Shown here piece by piece: positions 35,973 to 44,182 of a stretch of DNA of 64,000 bases. Position 1 is the first letter of the stretch. Each line of letters starts with the position of its first letter. The translations under genes and the position numbers were made by a program. The notes beneath the pieces were generated by a model that was given only the letters and a program-made list of their open reading frames with translations, was not told where the DNA came from and made no database searches. The stretch lies in NCBI GenBank assembly GCA_035621235.1, contig CP141731.1, forward strand, positions 868,001 to 932,000. The letters are read 5' to 3'. The stretch is from Actinomycetaceae bacterium MB13-C1-2 (GTDB taxonomy: Bacteria > Actinomycetota > Actinomycetes > Actinomycetales > Actinomycetaceae).

Positions 35973-36059
35973 TTCACGTACTCGCGCCTGGGGCTTTATT
36001 TTAGGGGGAGTCCTTCGGCCTGAGCGGTCACCCACTGGTTCACGTACTCGCACCTGTGG
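35973..36059 (+). repeat. Two 21-nt direct repeats downstream of DUF4177
   Basis: TTCACGTACTCGCRCCTGKGG occurs at 35973-35993 and 36039-36059 with two differences, 66 bp apart. They lie in a 328-bp gap between the DUF4177 gene and the crp terminator that shows no gene. Confidence 0.5.
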
Positions 36060-36249
36060 TTTCAGGACCGCGGGGACGAATGGATTTCGCGTGTTCGTTG
36101 GCTGTCCACGGCGCAGCGACTCGTTAAGACCGCCCTAAGCCCTGAACGTGTTGTTTTGCTGGGCGCGTTGTTAAGGTTTCTGGCGTCTGGCTAGCCGTTT
36201 CTGTCCGAGAGTTCGTCAAAGAACGGCTTGTCACATACTAAGTAACGCA

Positions 36250-36285
36250 AAAACAGGGGATCCTGCTGAAAGCGCAGGATCCCCT
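36250..36285 (-). terminator. Rho-independent terminator of crp
   Basis: GGGGATCCTGC and GCAGGATCCCC form an 11-bp perfect stem around a 7-nt loop. On the minus strand it is followed by TGTTTTTG, a proper U-tract, 15 nt after the crp stop. Confidence 0.85.
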
Positions 36286-36299
36286 CGTTCACGACTGGT

Positions 36300-36983
36300 C
36301 TAGCGTGCTCGGCGAGCCAACCGATCAACGTCAAGTAGCGTGACTGCGCGCCCCTCAAGGCGAATCCATCCCCGCGAAACGAAGTCTGCCAGGGACTTGT
36401 TTACGGTCTCACGTGAAGCGCCGACCAGTTGAGCCAGCTCTTCCTGGGTGAGGTCGTGAGGGACGTGGACCCCGCTGTCGGTCACCGTTCCAAAACGATC
36501 AGCAAGATCCAGAAGCGACTTAGCGACTCGTCCCGGAACGTCTGAGAAGACTAGGTCCGAGAGGGATTCGTTGGTGCGGCGCAGACGCTGGGCTAACGCG
36601 CGCAACATATGCTTCGCCACCTCAGGGCTGGTGTCCAGCACCGACATGAGGTCGGTGTGGTCCAATGAAAGCAGTGAGGCGGAAGACACTGCAGTGGCGG
36701 TGGTTGAGCGCGGACCCGGATCAAACAGGGTCAACTCGCCGATGATCTCGCCGGGGCCCAGAATCGCCAGCAGGGACTCACGTCCGTCATCGCTACTGTG
36801 ACCGAGCTTGATCTTGCCCTCTGTGATTATGTAAAGGCGCTCTCCGGGATCGCCCTCTTCGAACAGAACCTCACCACGGCGAAGAGACGTGTGGGAGGTC
36901 CTTGCAGCAAGTGCCGCAAACTGCTGTTCGTTCAAGCCCGCGAACAGAGGTACGCGGCTGATGAACTGGTTGTCGAGGCTCAT
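36300..36983 (-). CDS. crp: Crp/Fnr-family transcriptional regulator (GlxR/Crp type)
   Basis: A 227-aa regulator. The cyclic-nucleotide-binding domain (about 8-125) includes GEVLFEEGDPGERLYIITEGK and the phosphate cassette GEIIGELTLFDPGPRSTTA. The dimer helix is VAKHMLRALAQRLRR. The winged HTH (about 165-220) has TQEELAQLVGASRETVNKSLADF. DVPGRVAKSLLDLADRFG is typical of actinobacterial cAMP receptor proteins (Rv3676, GlxR), expected to control carbon and energy genes globally. GGAG is 5 nt before ATG 36983. Location near ponA2/whiB4 is conserved. Confidence 0.9.
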   Translation of the reverse strand: MSLDNQFISRVPLFAGLNEQQFAALAARTSHTSLRRGEVLFEEGDPGERLYIITEGKIKLGHSSDDGRESLLAILGPGEIIGELTLFDPGPRSTTATAVSSASLLSLDHTDLMSVLDTSPEVAKHMLRALAQRLRRTNESLSDLVFSDVPGRVAKSLLDLADRFGTVTDSGVHVPHDLTQEELAQLVGASRETVNKSLADFVSRGWIRLEGRAVTLLDVDRLARRAR

Positions 36984-37119
36984 CTTTGCTCCGATTTCAT
37001 TCTTTGGGGTCTTCGTGGCGCCGAACTGACGCGGTGGGACTCTGTGATGGCTCCCACGTCAATCATAGGGCCATACCAGGGCATTTTTCTCATCGCTTGG
37101 TACTGCGAGGAGAAGATGG

Positions 37120-37149
37120 CCCTCGTTCACAATACCGGACGAACGAGGG
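37120..37149 (-). terminator. Hairpin downstream of membrane-protein gene
   Basis: CCCTCGTTC and GAACGAGGG pair in a 9-bp perfect stem with a 12-nt loop. It lies 25 nt after the stop of the minus-strand gene ending at 37174. No U-run follows, so termination strength is uncertain. Confidence 0.45.
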
Positions 37150-37173
37150 GTGCCAGCTTCCTCAAAGGAAGAT

Positions 37174-38196
37174 CTACTTTGATTTGTTGGTTGCTTTCCG
37201 CGCCCAGTGCGCTTTTAGTCCTTCTGGATTGGTAGCGGCGACCAGTGCCCGGGTGGCCTCTTCCCGACGTCCTGCCCGGCGTACGTAAGCTAGAGCGACT
37301 GCCAGGGCGGCCATGAAGAATCCAGCAACCGTAAGTAGACCGGAGAAGCCTGTTAGCTCGAAGCAGCCGACGACATTGCCGCCAAACGCGTTTAGGTTTC
37401 TGATTCCCGTGAGATTGTCGTCTACCAACTGCTGGGCGAGGACGGGGGAGATAAGGAAGATCGATCCGACCACGAACATCACAACCCCGGAGATAAGCAG
37501 TCCCAGACTGGACTGTGCGGCGAGGAATGCGATGAGCGCAACGACTAACAACCCGATTCCTAGCTCGATTAGGGCAGCTGGGTTGATGACAGAAGTCTCC
37601 CAGGGGTTCCCGGGGGCAAAAGCAAGTCGCGCCCCAGCATCACTTAGCAGGTACCAGGCGACCGGCGTCAGTAACACCGTCAACACCGAGGTGAGCCAGC
37701 GAGTCCCAGACTTCGAGCGGATAGTCGGCAGGACGGTGGCATCGGCCAGAACCATGTTGTCTGCTGATGAGGTCGGATCGTAGGTGTATCCCGAGGCTGG
37801 AGCAACCGTCGTTTCTTCAACTGGAACCACGGTCGCCTCTGTGAAGGTTGGCTCCGTGTAGCTACTGTCTGTCTCATTTGAGCCTGTGAGCAGCGAACGT
37901 CGAGTTATGTGTGTTGACTCGGTGTCATCGGCACGACCTTGTAGAACATCCACCGGCGGAAGCGGTTCGTCTATGGTCTGAAGGTCGCCGACCTCAACGG
38001 GAAGACTGACAGTCTCATCGACGCTGTCAATGACCTCTGGGAAAGCGGTGCCCGGAGCCTCATCAACCACGGTTTCGGTTGCGGTAGAAACGTTCCCGAC
38101 CAGGTCGGCATCGGTTACCTCGGCTGAGGAATCGAGTGACACTTCCTCACCGGTCAAGATTTCGGACTCTTCTGGGTCCTGGTTACGTTGGGACAC
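37174..38196 (-). CDS. Uncharacterised membrane protein with long acidic N terminus
   Basis: A 340-aa protein I cannot assign. Residues 1-165 are acidic, rich in Glu, Asp, Thr and Val, and probably disordered. Four hydrophobic helices follow between about 170 and 310 (VLTVLLTPVAWYLL, LIELGIGLLVVALIAFLAA, LLISGVVMFVVGSIFLI, LLTVAGFFMAALAVALAYV). The basic C terminus ends KATNKSK. The layout is common to actinobacterial proteins of unknown role near the tad locus. It is followed by the crp gene on the same strand, 190 bp away. Confidence 0.6.
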   Translation of the reverse strand: MSQRNQDPEESEILTGEEVSLDSSAEVTDADLVGNVSTATETVVDEAPGTAFPEVIDSVDETVSLPVEVGDLQTIDEPLPPVDVLQGRADDTESTHITRRSLLTGSNETDSSYTEPTFTEATVVPVEETTVAPASGYTYDPTSSADNMVLADATVLPTIRSKSGTRWLTSVLTVLLTPVAWYLLSDAGARLAFAPGNPWETSVINPAALIELGIGLLVVALIAFLAAQSSLGLLISGVVMFVVGSIFLISPVLAQQLVDDNLTGIRNLNAFGGNVVGCFELTGFSGLLTVAGFFMAALAVALAYVRRAGRREEATRALVAATNPEGLKAHWARKATNKSK

Positions 38197-38252
38197 GGTG
38201 GCCTCCTGACTAAACGTATTTCACGCCAAACCTACTGCCCGAGGCCGCAGTT

Positions 38253-39191
38253 TCAGTCCTGACTCACCGACTGGGTCTCAGGATTCCACCCGGCAAGGCG
38301 AAGGTAGTGGATTGGAACGGTTGTCCCGAGAAGCGTCGCACCTATCGTCGCCATCACAGGCGAGGCGAGAGCAACCATCGTCTCTGCTGGAGCCGAAGGC
38401 GTTGCCACCTGTCCCGTTAGAGTGCCCCAAAGGGGGATAAGCAAAAGACCGGGCAATAGCATCAGCAGCGTTGCCCCGACAGTTACGCCCAGCGTCGAGT
38501 GCGCAGTGGAGACGGCCAGGATAAACACAACCCCGCAAGAGATCGCTAAGGCGACGCCGGATCTTGCAGGCATGTTCAGTCCCTGCGCTCCGAAAAGAGC
38601 GAACGGCTCAAGATTCGCTGGAGCTTGCTCCACGACGGTGACCCACAAGACTGCGACCAGCACCAGCGAGACCAATATCGAGATCGCACCATTTTGGGCA
38701 TTCTTGTCCCTTAGTACGGTTGGTTCGGCGAGTGGGGCGGCCTCCTGCTGCCAACGACGAACCAAGATCACAGAGACTGTCGCTCCGACACAAGCGCAAA
38801 AGATTAGTAGGGGCAACCAACTCCAAGTGAGCGGGGCCAAGACCACGTCGAACGCGAACCAGCGTCTACCAAAGGGTGACTCCCTGACGGAACGTGGCAC
38901 GGTAAAGACTAGTGCGAGGACTCCGGCCCAAGCGGTCAAGACATAGAGAGCGGTAGAACTTGCCGTGGAGAGCACGCCGAGAGCAAATAGGATGAGGCCG
39001 CCAACCAGAATTCCAACCATCCCAATGTATGACGATAGAGGGGTGCCCTCAGCTGCGGCTTCCATTACGGCGGCCGATGAGGAATATAGAAGCAGTAGTC
39101 CCAGAGGGGCGGTAAATGATGACAGCAGCGCGACGCTAGCGCCAGTACGGCCAGTGTTTGTAACTGGTGTATTTTTCCTGCGCTCTGTCAT
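38253..39191 (-). CDS. Uncharacterised polytopic membrane protein
   Basis: A 312-aa protein with eight or nine predicted helices and short loops. No catalytic motif is visible. The N terminus is basic (MTERRKNTPVTNTGR). It reads in the same direction as, and 56 nt before, the acidic-N-terminus membrane protein, so the two probably form a unit. It is divergent from the 39237 gene. Function is unknown. Confidence 0.6.
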   Translation of the reverse strand: MTERRKNTPVTNTGRTGASVALLSSFTAPLGLLLLYSSSAAVMEAAAEGTPLSSYIGMVGILVGGLILFALGVLSTASSTALYVLTAWAGVLALVFTVPRSVRESPFGRRWFAFDVVLAPLTWSWLPLLIFCACVGATVSVILVRRWQQEAAPLAEPTVLRDKNAQNGAISILVSLVLVAVLWVTVVEQAPANLEPFALFGAQGLNMPARSGVALAISCGVVFILAVSTAHSTLGVTVGATLLMLLPGLLLIPLWGTLTGQVATPSAPAETMVALASPVMATIGATLLGTTVPIHYLRLAGWNPETQSVSQD

Positions 39192-39224
39192 GCCTTCACA
39201 GTAGTCGGGCTTGGCGGCCAGCGT

Positions 39225-39230
39225 TACGGT
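39225..39230 (+). promoter_or_regulatory. -10 box of probable leaderless transcript (39237 gene)
   Basis: TACGGT lies 6 nt before GTG 39237, with no SD. It would drive the gene preceding the tad cluster. Confidence 0.45.
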
Positions 39231-39236
39231 TGGTCT

Positions 39237-40055
39237 GTGCAGTCATCACAGATCGAACCGAGCGACAGCGTAGCTCCCTCAATCAAGGTTCTCGAAGATC
39301 AGGTCCACCGAACCTGTGCCGACCTCAGGTTCGCCGAAGGACTACGGCGAGGGTGGGAAGAGGCGAGGGCTGAGGCCGCCGTGCAGGAAGCCGTCCTTCT
39401 TGCATGGATGGAGGGGGCTCGAGGGAGCGCAACTGAGCTTCGTGAGATGACAATGCGAATTGAACAGGGGCAGTCGCCGGATGAGGACACAGAGGCGGCG
39501 TCCGCAGCAATGCTAGGGATCTGGAGGGCCGTGTGGCATTTGGAGTCAGAGTTACCTCCTCTTAATACGCGGGACGCAAGGACCACGGGTTCGAGAGCGG
39601 TTCCCTCAGTTCTCGCCTCGCTCAATAAGGAGATCTGTTCGTTTCTGGTTGCTACGGGACAGATGTCGGGAACGAAGGTGGCGGTGCCGCAGGAACCGGA
39701 CGTTCTACGGTCGATCATGCGTGTTGCAGATGACACCTCGGTGTCGGCTACTGCACGAAGCGCCGAGGTGCTCAGGCTAATGCTGACCAGCAAACCATTC
39801 GCTTTTGGAAATCTGCCTACGGGTTTTCTGTTTGTTAAGTGGTTGCTCGCGCGAACCGGAGTCGAACCGACGGGAGTGGCGATTCTTTCTGCGCGCGCGA
39901 GTCAGAATCAACAAAAGTTCAGCGCATTAATGGAGCTAGGTTCAACCGAACAATGGCATAGGTTCCTTCTGGAATCCCTTATTGATGGATGCGCGAGTGG
40001 CAAACTAATCGCCAGGAGCGTTCAGGCAGGTCAGACTCTCGACTACTCGAACTGA
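39237..40055 (+). CDS. Uncharacterised helical protein upstream of tad locus
   Basis: A 272-aa soluble, mostly helical protein. The N-terminal third (EAVLLAWMEGARGSATELREMTM) resembles the N-terminal helical segment of Fic-like proteins, but the Fic catalytic HPFxxGNGR motif is absent. The later part is Ala/Leu/Ser-rich. Comparable genes lie upstream of the ssd-tadA cluster in other actinobacteria. It starts at GTG with a TACGGT box 6 nt upstream. A role in pilus regulation would be guesswork. Confidence 0.5.
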   Translation: MQSSQIEPSDSVAPSIKVLEDQVHRTCADLRFAEGLRRGWEEARAEAAVQEAVLLAWMEGARGSATELREMTMRIEQGQSPDEDTEAASAAMLGIWRAVWHLESELPPLNTRDARTTGSRAVPSVLASLNKEICSFLVATGQMSGTKVAVPQEPDVLRSIMRVADDTSVSATARSAEVLRLMLTSKPFAFGNLPTGFLFVKWLLARTGVEPTGVAILSARASQNQQKFSALMELGSTEQWHRFLLESLIDGCASGKLIARSVQAGQTLDYSN

Positions 40056-40186
40056 ATAGGTAGATCTGCCTCGCCTGCCGACGCTATCTTCACAGATGAT
40101 TTTCCACAGCCTGGGCTTGAGGAACTGTCACACAGGTTGCGTTCTCGCTTCTGGAACCACCGTCCTTTTCACGCTGAAATGAGGCT

Positions 40187-41137
40187 GTGGCAAGTACTGA
40201 CCGAGGACCAATATATACAGCGTTTCAGAACGCGCGACTGGAATCAGTCGTGCGGGATCTTTGTGAAATCGCTGGGGTAAGTCCGATACCGCTTCGGGGT
40301 CAAGCGAAGGAATCTCCGGATCGAAAGCTACCGCAGAGTGCCCTGCTTCTGACCGAGACTGGATCGAATTTCTCCACTGAGTTGCCAGTCGGGTGGATAA
40401 GGGTGCTCTGCGAGCCAGCGATCAGGGATGCATCTGCAGACTTGGAAGCGCCGGATATGGTTTTGCCGGAAGACGCCGAGGACTTGATGCGACTAGTTCG
40501 GGACTGGGCAGACGATGAAACTACATCGGGTAGTTCAATCTTGCTGGGCTCTTGGCATGGAGGCTCCGGAGTTACTACTTCAGCTTTCGCGTTGGCCGAA
40601 ACTCTGGGCGGAGTCGTACTGGACGCTTCCGCCACGCCGAGCTTCCCCTTCCTAAACGGATTGGAACTTCTCTTCTGGGAAGACATTGACGCTCTTGATA
40701 TGCCGCCGGGAGCGGCGGCAATCGCAGCGCTCCCACGAGTCAGTGGTGTGCCGACACTTACCAGTGCTAGTCCCGGTCCACTTCGACCTCGCCCGGAACA
40801 GGTCGTCGCCGTGGCGACTGCTTCTCCCCGGGTGAGTGTGATCGACTGTGGTGGCGACGTCAGGGGGATGGCTCGACTCTGGGACGAGTTGGCTCAAGCG
40901 GGCCAGGAGGTCCGTCCAGTACTTCTGGGCCGCGCAACGGACCGGTATGTGGAACCGGCCGTTCGCGCATTCACCGCGCTAGACGCGGACTCTTTGAATG
41001 CGCGACTTAGTGTCTTGACGGTCGGGAGGGTCTCATCGCTCTTCTCCGTGGCAGAGCAGAGATTCCACCTCCAGCGCAGGCGTGCACCAAATCCGAAATC
41101 GCTGCGGGGTTGGAGGCGTATTGCTGAAGGGATCTAA
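40187..41137 (+). CDS. CpaE/Ssd-like protein of Tad locus, degenerate P-loop
   Basis: A 316-aa MinD/ParA-fold protein corresponding to M. tuberculosis Rv3660c (Ssd). The central segment LLGSWHGGSGVTTSAFALAE sits where a Walker A should be, but both signature lysines are missing. VVLDASATPSF and VIDCGGD mark later fold strands. CpaE-like proteins localise Tad machinery or influence septation. The gene is first in the tad cluster, and the next ORF overlaps it. GTG 40187 has only a weak GAGG nearby, so the start is approximate. Confidence 0.7.
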   Translation: MASTDRGPIYTAFQNARLESVVRDLCEIAGVSPIPLRGQAKESPDRKLPQSALLLTETGSNFSTELPVGWIRVLCEPAIRDASADLEAPDMVLPEDAEDLMRLVRDWADDETTSGSSILLGSWHGGSGVTTSAFALAETLGGVVLDASATPSFPFLNGLELLFWEDIDALDMPPGAAAIAALPRVSGVPTLTSASPGPLRPRPEQVVAVATASPRVSVIDCGGDVRGMARLWDELAQAGQEVRPVLLGRATDRYVEPAVRAFTALDADSLNARLSVLTVGRVSSLFSVAEQRFHLQRRRAPNPKSLRGWRRIAEGI

Positions 41138-42266
41138 CGCCCTAATTCGTTCCCGACGACTCGCGGCGCAAGGTGAACGTATTGCCACGGCTGTGGCAGA
41201 AACGAGTCCGGAGTATCTGGCTTCCGGGATGCGGCTTAGCGCTTGGGAGGAACTGAGTGCAGCTCAATTGGGGATGCCTGTCTCGGTGATGAAACTGCTC
41301 CTCAAGAAGGGGGTAACGGATGTCTTGATAAACGAGACGACCACCTGGCTTGACCGAGGCGCAGGGCTGGAACGAACCTCATTGGACCTCGGGAACGCAG
41401 ATGAAGTTAGAAGCTTAGCCGTACGAATGGCGGCCGCGGCCGGAAGGAGACTGGATGACGCAAGTCCTGTGGTTGATGCGGTCCTGGGAGATCGGTTTCG
41501 ACTTCATGCCGTACTGCCACCGGTCTCTCGGCAGGGAGTAGCGATCTCCCTTCGGGTGGTGCGTACCGAACCGTTCTCTGTCAAAGATCTTGTGGAAGGA
41601 GGATCGCTGGATCTAGATACAGCCGAGATTCTCTTGAATGCGGTCAAGCAGGCCAATTCTCTACTTATCTGTGGAGGGACCGGTGCCGGGAAAACCACAC
41701 TGCTTGCCACACTCCTTAGCGAAGTCCCACACGACAAGCGCATCGTGTGTATCGAGGAAGTAAGCGAGTTGACGATAGATCATCCTCACGTCGTGAGGCT
41801 TCAATCTAGGGCGGCAAATGTAGAGGGTAAAGGCGAAGTCTCTCTAGACGACCTGGTACGCGCCGCCGTGCGAATGAGACCGGATCGACTGGTACTGGGG
41901 GAATGTCGGGGTTCCGAGGTGCGTGAGGTACTCACGGCAATGAACACCGGTCATAGCGGAAGTTGTGCAACCATTCATGCAAACTCGATTGAGGATGTCC
42001 CAGCGCGACTCTTCGCGTTGGGCGCCCTGGGTGGAATGGATCAACAGGCGGTCAGTGCCCTGGCGGGTCGAGCATTTGACCTGTTGGTTTTTCTGAGTCG
42101 GGACCAGGTGGGAATAAGGAGGGTCGTAGCTCTGGGGGAGTTGCGGTCAACTGATGGGGTCCTACAAGGGATAGAGATCCATAGGTCCAGGGCAGCGCAA
42201 GGTGATCAGTTTGGACCCGCCAAGAGTTGTTTGTCTGCCAGTTCCGACCCGCGGCGCGGGCCCTAA
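41121..42266 (+). CDS. tadA: TadA/CpaF-type secretion ATPase
   Basis: A 381-aa hexameric ATPase powering Flp-type pilus assembly. Walker A is GGTGAGKTT (about 185-193). The Asp-box-like segment follows (VCIEEVSELTIDHPHVVRL). Walker B is RPDRLVLGECRG and the His box is TGHSGSCATIHANS. The N-terminal CpaF domain includes GVTDVLINETTTWLDRG. TTG 41121 is chosen because GGAGG lies 4 nt upstream, giving a 17-nt overlap with the CpaE-like gene; the frame also allows GTG 41082. It corresponds to Rv3659c. Confidence 0.88.
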   Translation: MLKGSNALIRSRRLAAQGERIATAVAETSPEYLASGMRLSAWEELSAAQLGMPVSVMKLLLKKGVTDVLINETTTWLDRGAGLERTSLDLGNADEVRSLAVRMAAAAGRRLDDASPVVDAVLGDRFRLHAVLPPVSRQGVAISLRVVRTEPFSVKDLVEGGSLDLDTAEILLNAVKQANSLLICGGTGAGKTTLLATLLSEVPHDKRIVCIEEVSELTIDHPHVVRLQSRAANVEGKGEVSLDDLVRAAVRMRPDRLVLGECRGSEVREVLTAMNTGHSGSCATIHANSIEDVPARLFALGALGGMDQQAVSALAGRAFDLLVFLSRDQVGIRRVVALGELRSTDGVLQGIEIHRSRAAQGDQFGPAKSCLSASSDPRRGP

Positions 42267-42268
42267 TC

Positions 42269-43360
42269 ATGTCCGCAGATGGCGCTCTTGTCGGATTGGC
42301 TCTATCCATCATGGGGTTGTTTGGTCTCTGGGCATGGCAGAGAACGGCGACCGCGATTCGTCTGGAAAAACTCCTCCCAACGAGGTGCTCACAAACAGGG
42401 CGGATACATTGCGAAAAGAAGCCGGGAAAACTGGAGGAGTCTGAACTAATCTCAATTTGCGCTGAAACCGCGTCTCGACTGCGTGCGGGAGAATCCCCCC
42501 GAAAGGCTTGGAAACGCACTCTGAGTCGCGTTCTCAGGCCGGGTGGCGAGGAGGTCTTGGACGTTGAGGGCATCCTTGAGCGTTCGGGAGAAGCGGGACA
42601 GATCGCCCTCGTCAGTATGCGCTTCGCAGAGCAGACAGGAGCTCCGCTCGCGGCAGTCCTAGAAAGAACTTCCCACGCACTTTCTGAACGGGAGCGGGCA
42701 GATCAGGCCCTGCAGGTCGCTTTCTCGGGTCCGAGAGTTTCAGTACGGGTCCTGTCTGCGCTGCCCCTTGTCGGACTGCTGGGTGGCGAGGCGCTTGGGG
42801 CCCACCCAATCGAGTGGTTTTTCGATGGCGCTAGCCAGGTGCTGTTGCTGGTTTTGGGGGTGGCGCTCGCGGCCCTCGGCAATGGCGTTAGTCGGGGAAT
42901 GGCCAGGCGTGCCATGCGCGCCGGCCAGGGGAAGCATAGGGCGCCTGTTTACTGCGACCTGGCCGTCTCGGGTTTGCAGGGCGGAATGGCGATTCCTCTG
43001 GTATTGAGCGCGATCGGGTCTGCCTCGGGCGAGAGGGAGTACGGGCGAATCGGCAAAGAACTGGAACTTGGGGCCACATGGCATGAAGCGTGGGATCCTC
43101 TTCCCGATACCGGAGAACTGCTGTACCGCGCATTGGAACCAGCTTGGGTTGACGGCATCTCACCCACCGCGTTGCTGGCGGGTGTTGCGGAACATGCGAG
43201 GGCCAGCGCCGCGAGCGAGGCGAAGAAAGCCGCAGAGAAGCTGGGCGTTAAGTTGGCCTTTCCTCTGGGCCTGTTGCTACTTCCATCCTTCATCATTCTT
43301 GGTTTGGTGCCGGTCTTCTTTTCGCTGGTCGGAGGAGAACTTGGGGGCCTGATTGGGTGA
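42269..43360 (+). CDS. TadB-TadC fusion membrane platform protein (two T2SSF domains)
   Basis: A 363-aa inner-membrane pilus platform protein. ATG 42269 stands 2 nt after the tadA stop. Residues 1-25 form a helix. A first T2SSF-like segment (about 60-175, LISICAETASRLRAGESPR to HALSERERADQAL) leads into two helices (PLVGLLGGEAL, VLLLVLGVALAALG). A second follows at about 230-340 (YCDLAVSGLQGGMAI to ASEAKKAAEKLGVKLAFPLG) with a final helix pair. In other actinobacteria these are two separate genes (Rv3658c and Rv3657c), so here they are fused or have never been separated. Confidence 0.75.
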   Translation: MSADGALVGLALSIMGLFGLWAWQRTATAIRLEKLLPTRCSQTGRIHCEKKPGKLEESELISICAETASRLRAGESPRKAWKRTLSRVLRPGGEEVLDVEGILERSGEAGQIALVSMRFAEQTGAPLAAVLERTSHALSERERADQALQVAFSGPRVSVRVLSALPLVGLLGGEALGAHPIEWFFDGASQVLLLVLGVALAALGNGVSRGMARRAMRAGQGKHRAPVYCDLAVSGLQGGMAIPLVLSAIGSASGEREYGRIGKELELGATWHEAWDPLPDTGELLYRALEPAWVDGISPTALLAGVAEHARASAASEAKKAAEKLGVKLAFPLGLLLLPSFIILGLVPVFFSLVGGELGGLIG

Positions 43361-43532
43361 CGTAGCAGTAGCTACTAACAGCCACTTATCCACTGGAGGG
43401 GTCTTGGCGATGAGTCCACAGGCCAACGGAAAAGCACTGGCGTGAAGGCCCAGGATCGAGTCCCATTGGTCCAACCAGAGATTGCATGTCACCCGCGTGG
43501 GCCGAGTGGCAGCCAACGAGAAAGGTAAGTAA

Positions 43533-43784
43533 ATGAGACCAGTCAAGGATGCAGTCGTTAGGGCATGGGTCAACCTGTCCATTGAAAGCGAGCGGTACAT
43601 GGAGCGAAGTGGTCTGCGACAGCCGTTGTCTGCTAGCGAAGACGAGGAGGGGTCGACGACGGTTGAGTATGCCATCGGAGCAGTAGCTACCGCCGCATTT
43701 GCGGGCTTACTTTTGGCGGTGCTCAAGTCTGGTGGAGTGAAGGCCATGCTCAACAGCATTATCCAGACAGCGCTGAGCATTTGA
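43533..43784 (+). CDS. DUF4244 Flp-pilin-like protein
   Basis: An 83-aa protein. An acidic segment ending DEEGSTTVEYAIG fits a type IV pilin-like E+5 motif after a prepilin-type cleavage point, followed by a hydrophobic helix (AVATAAFAGLLLAVL) and KAMLNSIIQTAL. DUF4244 corresponds to Rv3656c, the presumed major Flp subunit of the actinobacterial Tad locus. AAAGG lies about 8 nt before ATG 43533. The 172-bp gap upstream contains only a doubtful 11-codon ORF. Confidence 0.85.
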   Translation: MRPVKDAVVRAWVNLSIESERYMERSGLRQPLSASEDEEGSTTVEYAIGAVATAAFAGLLLAVLKSGGVKAMLNSIIQTALSI

Positions 43785-43810
43785 TGTAGCTTCGATCTCC
43801 CCCAGCAATC

Positions 43811-44182
43811 ATGAAATCTACGTTTGAAGAGCCGCCGACCGACCATCCAGAGTCTGGGATGGTTACGGTCGAGTTGGCGCTCGGACTGGGATCACTGTTT
43901 CTAGTCCTAGCGTTGACACTCACCGTAGTCGGGGCAGGGACGTCCAAAGCGGCACTTTGCGATCAGGTACGGCAGGAGGCCAGGGCGCACTCGCTTGGGG
44001 CGTCCGTCGCAGAAGGAACTGGCTCGTCCATGTCGGTGACCAGCGAAGGATCGAGCTTTACGGTTCGTGGCACGAAGGCCGCCGCTCAACTCGGCGGATG
44101 GAGTGTCGGCGCCCTTGAATGCAAGGTGAGCGGAACTTACGAAAACGCTATCCCATGGGCACTTCTCGGGAGCCAACCATGA
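43811..44182 (+). CDS. TadE-like pseudopilin
   Basis: A 123-aa protein. A short cytoplasmic N terminus leads to ESGMVTVELALGLGSLFLVL, a TadE-type helix with the conserved Glu. The extracytoplasmic part has two cysteines (ALCDQV, ALECKV). It corresponds to Rv3655c. Its stop overlaps the start of the next gene (ATGA at 44179-44182), so the two minor pilins are co-translated. No SD is visible; it may be read through from the DUF4244 gene 26 nt upstream. Confidence 0.8.
   Translation: MKSTFEEPPTDHPESGMVTVELALGLGSLFLVLALTLTVVGAGTSKAALCDQVRQEARAHSLGASVAEGTGSSMSVTSEGSSFTVRGTKAAAQLGGWSVGALECKVSGTYENAIPWALLGSQP

Noticed and set aside
37043-37058. Possible Crp box (TGTGATGGCTCCCACG) upstream of crp
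   Set aside because: Only one half matches TGTGA-N6-TCACA; the other half matches 3 of 5 positions, too weak to claim autoregulation.
43410-43445. 11-codon ORF with GGAGGGG upstream, before the DUF4244 gene
   Set aside because: Spacing of 8 nt and a featureless peptide; chance is likely, and no regulatory hairpin follows.
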